Of a DNA stretch of 6,462 bases, positions 1 to 5,455 are shown in pieces; position 1 is the stretch's first letter, and each line of letters begins with the position of its first letter. The translations under genes and the position numbers were made by a program. The stretch covers positions 1-6,462 of the forward strand of contig JAISRI010000152.1 in the NCBI GenBank assembly GCA_031273735.1, given 5' to 3'. The DNA comes from Helicobacteraceae bacterium. Lineage in GTDB: Bacteria; Campylobacterota; Campylobacteria; Campylobacterales; SZUA-545. Below the pieces are notes generated by a model. That model did no database searches. It was not told the origin of the DNA and saw only the letters and a program-made list of their open reading frames with translations.

Positions 1-66
1 ATCGTAGCTAAAGTTAAATTAAAATTGATTTTGGTTGTGGGAAAAATAGGAAAAAGCGGTATTTAG
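1..66 (+). CDS. Possible C-terminal tail of an upstream gene (partial)
   Basis: Reading frame 1 is open from the first base to a TAG at 64-66 and encodes 21 residues ending in VVGKIGKSGI. The other two forward frames hit stops within the first 12 bases. If it is a real gene end, the upstream gene is co-oriented with the DUF2157 cluster. A 22-codon open stretch can easily occur by chance and the tail matches no family I recognise, so this is only a possibility. A small hairpin overlaps the stop. Confidence 0.25.
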   Translation: MVAKVKLKLILVVGKIGKSGI

Positions 67-80
67 CGCTTGTTTGTTTG
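54..80 (+). terminator. Weak hairpin followed by T-rich stretch
   Basis: The arms AAGCG (54-58) and CGCTT (67-71) are separated by an 8-base loop. An A-tract precedes the stem and T-rich sequence (GTTTGTTTG) follows it. It spans the stop codon of the possible upstream gene tail, where a Rho-independent terminator could sit. The stem is only 5 bp and the T-tract is interrupted, so the call is weak. Confidence 0.25.
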
Positions 81-103
81 AAAAGTATCGCTACGCAAAC
101 GTT

Positions 104-121
104 ACGAAGCGTCCGCTTCGT
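104..121. repeat. Short perfect inverted repeat
   Basis: ACGAAGCG (104-111) and CGCTTCGT (114-121) are perfect reverse complements, giving a stem with a tiny loop (7 bp plus a 4-base loop is more realistic). It lies upstream of the DUF2157 promoter in non-coding sequence. It may be part of a decayed copy of the repeat family at 4846-5505, because a similar GAAGG-rich stretch ending in AATCCAAACC follows at 138-158. That link is tentative. Confidence 0.35.
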
Positions 122-181
122 TATGAGCGCCAAGCGCGAAGGAGCGAAAATCCAAACCAAAAAACCGATCGGCGCAAAGTT

Positions 182-210
182 TTGACGCTTTTTAAGCGCT
201 TTGCTACTAT
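182..210 (+). promoter_or_regulatory. Candidate sigma-70 promoter of the DUF2157 cluster
   Basis: TTGACG at 182-187 matches the -35 consensus at 5 of 6 positions. TACTAT at 205-210 matches the -10 consensus at 4 of 6, and the spacer is the ideal 17 bp. The predicted transcript start near 217 would leave a leader of about 23 nt before the GTG at 240. An alternative -10, TATGAT (208-213), would need a 20-bp spacer. Assigned by motif only. Confidence 0.45.
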
Positions 211-239
211 GATTGAAGACTTTTATTTAAGGGAAAAGT

Positions 240-1535
240 GTGAAAACGCCGATCGGTTGGCTTGAAAACGAGCTTGGAGAGTGGGTAAAAGAGGCGCTTC
301 TTAGCGAGGAAAACGCGACGAAAATCCTTGCGCGTTACCAAAATGCCGCGTCTCGCGCTAATTGGGCGACGGCGACGGCGATCTTCGCGGCGTTCGGCGC
401 GGCTTTGATAGGGTTTGGGATCATCGCGATCTTCGCCTATAACTGGGAAGTTCTGACGCGGGGAAACAAGGCGGCGTTAGCTTTTGTCGTTCTGCTTGCG
501 GCGCAAGGATTCGCCTTTTACGCGAAGCTCAAACGTTCGCAAAGCGCCGCCTACGCCGAAGGCGCGGGCGTTTTTTTGATCGTCGCTTTTACCGCCGCGC
601 TCGCGATCATAGCGCAAGCCTATCATATTGGCGGCGATCTGATCGATTTTACGCAGGTCGTTATTTTGCTGACTTTGCCGATAATTTATATATTTAATTC
701 CAAAGGTTCAAGCGCGATTATATTTATTGCGATCGCGGCGCTACTTGTAGGAACTATAGATGAGGGCAATCGCTCGCAAACGGTCGCTTGGATATATTTT
801 TTCGCGTGGTTTCCTTGGTATTTATATCGCCTGATCTACGATCGCAACTCCGGCGTTACGCACGCCTTTAATCTTTTATTTATGTGCGGCGTAGTAACTA
901 TCGTAGGCGCGGAAGTAGATAGTTACTATTCCTTAAGCGATCTGCAAGAGATGGCTATTTTATCTCTATGCTTCGCCTCTTTCTGGCTCGCAAACGTTTT
1001 AATATATCCGGGTAAAGCGAAGTTTTTCCAACGCCCCGTCGAAGAGGTTGCAAAATTCGCGATCGCGGTTATGTTGCTAATCGGCGCTTTTGCTTTCAAC
1101 AAATCTGGTTATTATTACCGCGAAATTGAAAATATGCCCGCGGTATTTATTTTCCTATCCTTGCCCTACTTTGCGCTTTTTGGATTTGTCTTTTACAAAC
1201 TTCGCGATCGCTACTACGAGCTGATTATTCCGCTTGCGCCGTTTATCTTTTATATCGCTCAAGCCTTCGAGCTTGGCGAGGGCGTTAAATGGCTTTTTAC
1301 GATCGCGTGCGTAGCGGGAGGCGCGTCGTTTATTATTGGCGGAACGACGCGGCTTAATACCGCGCTTGCCAATCAGGGGATCGTATGGCTCGCGATCTTG
1401 CTGTTAATTAGGTTTTTCGATTCCCATTTAACTTTCTTGGAAAAAGGAATAGCTTCTATCGTAGTCGGAGTTATGTTTATAGGAGCTAACGTTTTACTAA
1501 GCCGCTACATAAGGACGCAAAATGAACGCGCTTGA
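240..1535 (+). CDS. DUF2157 domain multi-pass membrane protein
   Basis: This 431-residue integral membrane protein has a short polar N-terminal region (residues 1-40, with a helical stretch WLENELGEWVKEALLSEENA) followed by about ten or more hydrophobic segments. The DUF2157 signature is visible: the first membrane helix runs into GFGIIAIFAYNWEVLTRGNK (about 58-77), as in the family's usual ...NW..l....K block, and AQAYHIGGD (125-133) matches the conserved AQ.YH.GGD motif. The biochemical function of DUF2157 is unknown; the protein should lie in the inner membrane. The GTG at 240 is chosen because AAGGG at 229-233 sits 6 bp upstream and the family's N-terminal region is then complete. It is the first gene of a + strand cluster and overlaps the next gene by 14 bp. 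DUF2157 and GDYXXLXY genes are commonly neighbours, which supports both calls. No frameshift or truncation is seen. Confidence 0.88.
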   Translation: MKTPIGWLENELGEWVKEALLSEENATKILARYQNAASRANWATATAIFAAFGAALIGFGIIAIFAYNWEVLTRGNKAALAFVVLLAAQGFAFYAKLKRSQSAAYAEGAGVFLIVAFTAALAIIAQAYHIGGDLIDFTQVVILLTLPIIYIFNSKGSSAIIFIAIAALLVGTIDEGNRSQTVAWIYFFAWFPWYLYRLIYDRNSGVTHAFNLLFMCGVVTIVGAEVDSYYSLSDLQEMAILSLCFASFWLANVLIYPGKAKFFQRPVEEVAKFAIAVMLLIGAFAFNKSGYYYREIENMPAVFIFLSLPYFALFGFVFYKLRDRYYELIIPLAPFIFYIAQAFELGEGVKWLFTIACVAGGASFIIGGTTRLNTALANQGIVWLAILLLIRFFDSHLTFLEKGIASIVVGVMFIGANVLLSRYIRTQNERA

Positions 1536-2127
1536 ACTACTACGAAAATACCGAACAAAAATCCTTTTAGCGGCGCTTGGCGCGGTCGTATTTTTTCAGC
1601 TATTCGCTTGCGCTTTTCAGATCGTAAGATATGAAAGAAGGCTTTCGGACGGCAGGCGGGTAATTCTTTCAATGCAAACATACGATCCTTACGACGCTTT
1701 TCGCGGACGTTACGCAAATCTGCGCGTTGAAAGCCCCGAATTTTCCACCGATAAGAGGCTATGCAAAGAGAGTTGCGCCCGCTCCTTTTTCGTAACCTAC
1801 AAAGCGGAATTAAACGATCGAAATTTAAGCGTGATCGACGACGTTTTTATCGACAGACCGAATACCGATCTCGTCTATTTAGAGGTGCGGGGAACTTACG
1901 AGCCGCGAAGAGGCGTTGCGCGGCTAACTTACAGGTTTGATCGCTTCTATTTGCAAGAGGATATAGCGCAAGCGGTCGATCGAGACGCGGGGCTTTTGAC
2001 GGGTAATAATAACGCTAGAGTTATTATCCGCGCTCTTGACGGAAAAGGCGTTATAGAAGAGGTTATGGTGGGCGATCAAACGCTAATCGAATATATCCGC
2101 GCAAAAGAAGCTAAAGAGGATTTTTAG
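1522..2127 (+). CDS. GDYXXLXY domain membrane-anchored protein
   Basis: This 201-residue protein has a single N-terminal membrane anchor (about residues 14-34) and then an extracytoplasmic-looking soluble domain. The family's hallmark, normally ...DP.D..RGDY..L.Y, appears here as YDPYDAFRGRYANLRV (54-69). The key Asp of GDY is therefore Arg and the final Tyr is Val. RFYLQEDIA (141-149) corresponds to the family's conserved aromatic C-terminal segment (YF..E). Two Cys at 81 and 85 form a CKESC pair. The ATG at 1522 has AAGGA at 1511-1515 six bases upstream, and it lies inside the end of the DUF2157 gene (14-bp overlap), so translation is probably coupled. The family has no established activity. 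Family membership rests on the motif, the size and the neighbour, and the degenerate motif lowers certainty a little. Confidence 0.82.
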   Translation: MNALELLRKYRTKILLAALGAVVFFQLFACAFQIVRYERRLSDGRRVILSMQTYDPYDAFRGRYANLRVESPEFSTDKRLCKESCARSFFVTYKAELNDRNLSVIDDVFIDRPNTDLVYLEVRGTYEPRRGVARLTYRFDRFYLQEDIAQAVDRDAGLLTGNNNARVIIRALDGKGVIEEVMVGDQTLIEYIRAKEAKEDF

Positions 2128-2137
2128 CCGCGATAAA

Positions 2138-3025
2138 ATGGTCGAAAGAATCGCCGCGCAAAGAGTTTTTGAAAGCGACGAGGAGTTAAAAAGTTTTACG
2201 TTTATAAATTGCTCTTTGGATTTTAGGGGCAAGGTTAATTTGCTTTTTGCTAAAAATCGCAAAGATAATCTGCCCAAAAATTACAAATTGATTATCTTGG
2301 GCAAAGATACAAACGCGATCGATCGTATCTCGAAAAACGAATACCATTTCGCTATGCAAATCGCAAACGATCGATACTGTTTTATACGCGCAAGAAGCCG
2401 ACATTTAGGCGAAAACCGCTATGAAAAAAATTGCGAGATCGTCGATGGCTTCGGCGCTAAGATCGACGAGTTTTTTATTGGCGACGGCATAGAAGACGCG
2501 CAAACAAATGCAAATAGCGAGTTGTGGGTTTCATATTTTGACGAAGGCGTTTACAGCGGCGATCCTTTTGGGCAAAACGGGCTGAATTGTTTTAATATAA
2601 AAGGCGATGCAATCTACTCATATAACTATAATGAAGCGGGCGTAATCATAGACGACTGCTACGCGCTTAACGTCGTTTCAAAAGATACGATATGGATATA
2701 CGTTTATAACGCTTTCAGGCTTATAAAAATCAAGAATAAAAAGATAGAAAAAATCTTTACGCCGCCCGAAAAGATAAGATATTGGCGCGCGTTCGCGATA
2801 CATAAAGACAAGGTTTTGATATACGCAAGCGACGGCGCAAGAAAGGCGCTCCATTTTCTTTGCGCCTTTGACGGCGATAAAGGCAAAATCTATTCGATAA
2901 AAACCATAGAGTTCTACGACAAAAACGACGAAAAACCGCTTTATTGCTATCGCGCTCAAAAAGAGGCGATCTATTTTTGGCAAAACGACGCGCTTTACAA
3001 AGCGAGCGTTATAAATCTTGCGTAA
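2138..3025 (+). CDS. Hypothetical protein, possible beta-propeller fold
   Basis: A 295-residue protein I cannot assign to a named family. It has no signal peptide or membrane segment, so it is probably cytoplasmic. The sequence is rich in aromatic residues, Asp and Asn, with short alternating hydrophobic stretches typical of beta sheets. A notable block is ELWVSYFDEGVYSG (128-141) followed by GLNCFNIKGDAIYSYN (148-163). It resembles the xxYFDEGxxG...GLxxFDxxG pattern I associate with uncharacterised propeller-like proteins, and later stretches such as TIWIYVYN and EAIYFWQNDALYKAS would fit further blades. It begins 10 bp after the GDYXXLXY gene, so it is probably co-transcribed. No good ribosome binding site precedes the ATG: GAGGA at 2116-2120 is 17 bp away, and the next in-frame Met is residue 73. 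Start and fold are inferences. Confidence 0.75.
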   Translation: MVERIAAQRVFESDEELKSFTFINCSLDFRGKVNLLFAKNRKDNLPKNYKLIILGKDTNAIDRISKNEYHFAMQIANDRYCFIRARSRHLGENRYEKNCEIVDGFGAKIDEFFIGDGIEDAQTNANSELWVSYFDEGVYSGDPFGQNGLNCFNIKGDAIYSYNYNEAGVIIDDCYALNVVSKDTIWIYVYNAFRLIKIKNKKIEKIFTPPEKIRYWRAFAIHKDKVLIYASDGARKALHFLCAFDGDKGKIYSIKTIEFYDKNDEKPLYCYRAQKEAIYFWQNDALYKASVINLA

Positions 3026-3067
3026 AAGCTCCGCAATCTCGCTTATCGCGGGGCAACCTACGTTTGC

Positions 3068-3092
3068 AAAAATCGCGCAAATGGCGGATTTT
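3068..3092. terminator. Candidate bidirectional terminator between converging genes
   Basis: AAAAATCGC (3068-3076) can pair with GCGGATTTT (3084-3092) around a short loop, with one bulged G. The A/T flanks supply a T-run in both directions: TTTT on the + strand and TTTTT on the minus strand. It sits 42 bp after the stop of the + strand hypothetical gene and overlaps the stop codon (3091-3093) of the minus strand gene. This is where a shared terminator of two converging clusters would be expected. The short, bulged stem makes it moderate at best. Confidence 0.4.
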
Positions 3093-3513
3093 AATCGACG
3101 ATCGCGGTATCTTCGCCTTCGGCTTTCGCGCTTTCGCCTTTAAGGCTTTCGATCAGCTCCAAAACGCGATCTTGCAAGCCGTCGTTTTCGGCTTTGGCGA
3201 TCTCGATCGCCTCGGCGTTCATACTCAAAACCCAATCTGGACGTTGCTCGCCAAGTCTCGCTATTTTTCGCGCTAGTTGATTTAGCGAAATCTCGTTTCT
3301 TTCCCGCGCCGCTAGATAGTAGCGAGTCCGCTCGATAAAAAACGTCCGATCGCCCTCTCTCGCAAAAAGTTTTTCGCTCGCTTTACCGATTCGATCGCTT
3401 ATGTCTTCGATCTTACGTTCAATCGCGATCAAAAGCGCCGAGAAAACGACCGCTAAAAAGTCGATTCGCTTGTCGTCCCTAAATAAATTGCGTAAAAATC
3501 CGCCAAATCTCAA
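3091..3513 (-). CDS. Hypothetical helical protein downstream of the NMNAT-like gene
   Basis: A 140-residue, highly charged and mostly helical protein that I do not recognise. Residues 17-31 (IDFLAVVFSALLIAI) form a hydrophobic stretch of only about 15 residues between charged ones. That is short for a membrane span, so an amphipathic or buried helix is as likely. The rest (about 32-90) alternates charged and hydrophobic residues, and the C-terminus is acidic. The start is a TTG at 3513-3511. AAGGA (+ strand 3521-3525) lies 7 bases before it, and the TTG overlaps the upstream stop as TTGA, a classic translational coupling arrangement. It is therefore very likely made together with the nucleotidyltransferase, which suggests but does not show a related role. 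It converges on the + strand cluster. Confidence 0.78.
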   Translation of the reverse strand: MRFGGFLRNLFRDDKRIDFLAVVFSALLIAIERKIEDISDRIGKASEKLFAREGDRTFFIERTRYYLAARERNEISLNQLARKIARLGEQRPDWVLSMNAEAIEIAKAENDGLQDRVLELIESLKGESAKAEGEDTAIVD

Positions 3514-3989
3514 CGCTTATTCCTTAAAAAATATTGTATCTCTCGCGGGATCGGCGCGTCGTCGAACGACCCCGCTTTGCGAATATCCGCCGCGTTTATT
3601 CCGCCGCCCTCTTTTAGCCGATCGACGATTCTTAGCGGCAAAACGCCCTTGAACCATTCGCTGTCTTCCGCCGATCCCGCGTAATAACAAGTAGGCGCGA
3701 TCAGACCTTGCCGCGCTATCTCGCTTAAGACGAAATCCGCCCATTCGCGCTTGGTTTGCGCTCCAATATCGCGCAATCCGAAAACCTTTAATCGCGTATT
3801 GTCGCCGTAAATCGCCCGCAACATCGCTTTGCGCTCGTCGAAGCTAAAAGGATTGCGCTCGTCGTTTTTGTCGATCGATCCGATCCCGATAAGCGCCGCG
3901 CCCGTTTCGCGCAACATCGCGTCGATTAGGAGTTTATGCCCGTTGTGAAGCGGTTGCAGGCGCATAACGGCTAGAGCGATCTTTTTCAT
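3510..3989 (-). CDS. NMN adenylyltransferase-like nucleotidyltransferase
   Basis: A 159-residue protein of the HxGH nucleotidyltransferase superfamily, closest by eye to the archaeal-type nicotinamide-nucleotide adenylyltransferases (COG1056, NadM-like). Those enzymes join NMN and ATP to give NAD and pyrophosphate in the cytoplasm. Visible motifs are MRLQPLHNGHKLLID (9-23) with the ATP-binding HNGH at 15-18, IGIGSIDKNDERNPFSFDER (34-53, compare the family's GSAQ...NPFTAGER), and a C-terminal block GGINAADIRKA (129-139) where the family usually has a (S/G)GT.IR motif. The Ser-Gly-Thr of that motif is replaced by Asn-Ala-Ala, so the substrate or activity may differ. Length is about normal (archaeal members are around 170-180 residues). 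The ATG at 3989-3987 has no ribosome binding site but a TATAAT just upstream. It is the first gene of a two-gene minus strand unit. Confidence 0.82.
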   Translation of the reverse strand: MKKIALAVMRLQPLHNGHKLLIDAMLRETGAALIGIGSIDKNDERNPFSFDERKAMLRAIYGDNTRLKVFGLRDIGAQTKREWADFVLSEIARQGLIAPTCYYAGSAEDSEWFKGVLPLRIVDRLKEGGGINAADIRKAGSFDDAPIPREIQYFLRNKR

Positions 3990-3994
3990 CGCGC

Positions 3995-4001
3995 TATTAT
4001 A
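3995..4001. promoter_or_regulatory. TATAAT box before the NMNAT-like gene, possibly shared divergently
   Basis: On the minus strand, 4001-3996 reads TATAAT, a perfect -10 box. Seven bases downstream lies the ATG of the NMNAT-like gene (A at 3989), so the transcript would start at or very near the start codon and be leaderless. The gap also lacks a ribosome binding site. On the + strand the same A/T stretch reads TATTAT (3995-4000), a 5-of-6 -10 match that could serve the coiled-coil gene. No convincing -35 box is seen on either side. Confidence 0.45.
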
Positions 4002-4040
4002 TCAACGGAACGCCGCTTGCTTTATTGCCGCAGATTTGCT

Positions 4041-4047
4041 AAAGGAG
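4041..4047 (+). promoter_or_regulatory. Ribosome binding site deciding the start of the coiled-coil gene
   Basis: AAAGGAG at 4041-4047 is a strong anti-16S match with a 6-bp spacer to the TTG at 4054. It lies inside the coding sequence if translation began at the upstream TTG (4036), which has no comparable site. It therefore favours the shorter product with a normal signal peptide. Confidence 0.65.
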
Positions 4048-4053
4048 CTGCGT

Positions 4054-4803
4054 TTGAAGGCATTGATTGCGCTGGCGGCGGTTGTCGTTTTAGGTTTTGC
4101 GAAAGATAACTATATTTTTGATTACGCGGGCGATACGTATGCGCAGGAGCGACTTGAAAGGCTTGAAAGAGAGATTGCGGAGCTAAAAGGCGAGCTGATC
4201 GCGCTTAGAAGAGAACGGGTATCGCTAGAAGAATCTGCGAGGCTAAAAAAACTCGAAGAAGAAACGGCGAAGTTGGTCAAACAAAACGCCGCGATCGTAG
4301 CCGCGCAAAAGAAAATAACGAGCGCGAAACCCGTCCAAAACGCCAAAACTCAAAGCGTCCAAACAATCATAGAAAGACCTAGCGCGGAGCTTACCGATCG
4401 CCTCGACAAGCTAGAAACGACGATCGAGAATATGCAAAAAAAGATCGAAGAGAGATCCGAGATTACCCCGTTTACGCCCGCTAACAACGACGCGAGAAAC
4501 GGCGGGGGCGAAGAGCTAAGCGCTCGCGTTAAGACGATCGCCGATCGGGTTTTTTCGCTTGAAGGCGACGTTAAAGAGTTAAAATCGCGCGTCGATTCAA
4601 GCGCGGGATTGCCTTTTGACGAATACATAAACGTTACCAAAGCGCATATCGAATACTTTATTTTAGGCTTGGTCGGATTTGTTCTTTTGATCTTTTTCCT
4701 AATTTTAATAGCTATTGGACGCGCCTCCCGCGCCGATAGCAAAATAGCGCAACTCGTCAAACTCTACCAGTCGAGCAGTAGAAAAAGCGAAGATAGAAAA
4801 TAG
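4054..4803 (+). CDS. Exported coiled-coil protein with C-terminal membrane anchor
   Basis: A 249-residue protein from the TTG at 4054. This start is preferred over the TTG at 4036 because AGGAG (4043-4047) sits 6 bp before it and the product then begins with a clean signal peptide: MKALIALAAVVVLGFA, with cleavage plausible after GFA (16). Residues about 30-86 are a strongly charged heptad-like helix (ERLERLEREIAELKGELIAL and onward). A Gln/Ala/Lys/Thr-rich linker follows, then further helical segments around 110-136 and 152-184. A membrane helix at about 201-223 (YFILGLVGFVLLIFFLILIA) is followed by a short basic tail. The likely topology is signal peptide, periplasmic coiled coil, inner-membrane span and cytoplasmic tail. 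It belongs to no family I recognise; a structural or scaffolding role in the envelope is a guess. It is divergent from the NMNAT-like gene and followed by the repeat region. Confidence 0.8.
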   Translation: MKALIALAAVVVLGFAKDNYIFDYAGDTYAQERLERLEREIAELKGELIALRRERVSLEESARLKKLEEETAKLVKQNAAIVAAQKKITSAKPVQNAKTQSVQTIIERPSAELTDRLDKLETTIENMQKKIEERSEITPFTPANNDARNGGGEELSARVKTIADRVFSLEGDVKELKSRVDSSAGLPFDEYINVTKAHIEYFILGLVGFVLLIFFLILIAIGRASRADSKIAQLVKLYQSSSRKSEDRK

Positions 4804-4851
4804 TTTTGCGGATCGGCGCGTTTCAAAAACCAGCGCGCCTATTTCGCAAAA
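4804..4851 (+). terminator. Long imperfect hairpin after the coiled-coil gene
   Basis: Starting directly after the stop codon, TTTTGCG (4804-4810) pairs with CGCAAAA (4845-4851), and inside it GGCGCG (4815-4820) pairs with CGCGCC (4834-4839), leaving a 13-base loop. The two stems are separated by small internal bulges. No T-run follows, so it may act as a transcript-end stabiliser rather than a classical terminator. Its right edge runs into the first mosaic repeat (from 4846). Confidence 0.4.
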
Positions 4852-4911
4852 CCGCCGCGCTCCGTCATTTTCGCAACTTTAGCGTAGCGCTAAGGAAGGC
4901 GGGAATCCAAA
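4846..4911 (+). repeat. Mosaic repeat unit 1
   Basis: The unit opens with GCAAAACCGCCGCG (4846-4859), found again at 5162-5175. It continues with a degenerate left half-site, GTCATTTTCGC (4864-4874), an interior containing ACTTTAGCGTAGCGC (4876-4890), and closes with the right half-site GGCGGGAATCCAAA (4898-4911). The interior 15-mer recurs exactly as its reverse complement at 5466-5480. Over 27 bases, 4864-4890 matches the reverse complement of 5466-5492 with four mismatches. Confidence 0.7.
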
Positions 4912-4968
4912 CCATAAACCCGCCGTATCCAGAAAACTACCATTCAATACGGCAAACCTACAAATATA

Positions 4969-5131
4969 GTCATTCCCGCGACGGAGCGATAGGCTGTCTC
5001 AAACCGTCAGTCCTCTGCGCCTTGCGCTCCTCCGTTCCTTAGCGTCTCGCTACTTTCACGAGCATTGGAGCGGGTTCGGCGCTGTTTCGCGCCTCATCGC
5101 GGAGAAAGGCGGGAATCCAAATTAAAAACCT
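4969..5131 (+). repeat. Mosaic repeat unit 2, long interior
   Basis: GTCATTCCCGCG (4969-4980) and GGCGGGAATCCAAA (5108-5121) are the same half-sites as in unit 3 but are separated by 127 bp. The right half-site continues as ATTAAAAACCT to 5131, identical over 24 bp to unit 3. The interior carries GAGCGATAGGC (4984-4994) and a TCCTCTGCGCCTTGCGC module (5011-5027). Both reappear inverted in unit 4, and the second reappears directly in unit 5. Confidence 0.7.
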
Positions 5132-5161
5132 AACGCATTCAAAAACCTTACGTATTTATCA

Positions 5162-5217
5162 GCAAAACCGCCGCGTTCAGTCATTCCCGCGTAGGCGGGA
5201 ATCCAAATTAAAAACCT
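5162..5217 (+). repeat. Mosaic repeat unit 3, dRS3-like core
   Basis: The shortest complete unit. It consists of GCAAAACCGCCGCG (5162-5175), four bases, then GTCATTCCCGCG joined through TA to GGCGGGAATCCAAA and its ATTAAAAACCT tail (to 5217). The core 5183-5202 reads ATTCCC, eight bases, GGGAAT. This is the published layout of the 20-bp dRS3 repeat of Neisseria, which there lies in intergenic mosaic arrays and serves as insertion target for filamentous prophages. Shared layout does not prove shared function, and similar palindromes occur in many proteobacteria. Confidence 0.7.
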
Positions 5218-5224
5218 ACGAATG

Positions 5225-5326
5225 GCGCTCGCCGAGAAGCGTAGCGCAACGGCGTAAGGCGCAGAGGAAGGACGGTTGGGGAGCGCCTATCGCTCTGCTA
5301 CAAAGCGGGCGTTTTGCGGGAATGAC
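5225..5326 (-). repeat. Mosaic repeat unit 4, inverted relative of unit 2
   Basis: Read on the minus strand it begins with GTCATTCCCGC (5326-5316), then carries GAGCGATAGGC (5295-5285), an AACCGTC stretch and TCCTCTGCGCCTTACGC (5268-5252), in the same order as unit 2. Its far end (5225-5230) lacks a GCGGGAAT half-site of its own and abuts the tail of unit 3. It is therefore a truncated or fused copy. Confidence 0.65.
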
Positions 5327-5383
5327 CGCATTTGTTGGATTTGCTAAAATGCGTAAGTTTTAGCGGCGCGTTTTCGCGCTATT

Positions 5384-5455
5384 TTGGATTCCCGCCTTCC
5401 TCCGCGCCTTACGCCGTTCCGCTCCGCTTCTCGGCGGGCGCTACGCGGGAATGAC
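5384..5455. repeat. Mosaic repeat unit 5, complete with 48-bp interior
   Basis: The unit is bounded by TTGGATTCCCGCC (5384-5396) and CGCGGGAATGAC (5444-5455), the reverse complements of the two half-sites. The unit as a whole is thus inverted relative to units 1-3. Its interior, from TCCTCCGCGCCTTACGCC (5398-5415) on, is closely related to the interiors of units 2 and 4. Positions 5392-5441 form a near-perfect inverted repeat with 5225-5275: four mismatches and one single-base indel over about 50 bp. Confidence 0.7.

Noticed and set aside
74..265. 63-residue + strand open frame with a TTG start
   Set aside because: No ribosome binding site, highly basic composition, and it crosses the inverted repeat, the promoter and the start of the DUF2157 gene in another frame.
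3028..3054. GCTCCGC ... GCGGGGC hairpin as a terminator of the + strand cluster
   Set aside because: The 7-bp stem has a 13-base loop and no following T-run; the structure at 3068-3092 is the better candidate.
4122..4760. Minus strand Ser-rich open frames opposite the coiled-coil gene
   Set aside because: Mirror-frame artefacts of the Glu/Lys/Ala-rich coding strand; no ribosome binding sites or recognisable domains.
4806..5042. 78-residue + strand open frame after the coiled-coil gene
   Set aside because: It lies in the repeat mosaic, starts three bases after a stop inside a hairpin, and encodes no recognisable protein.
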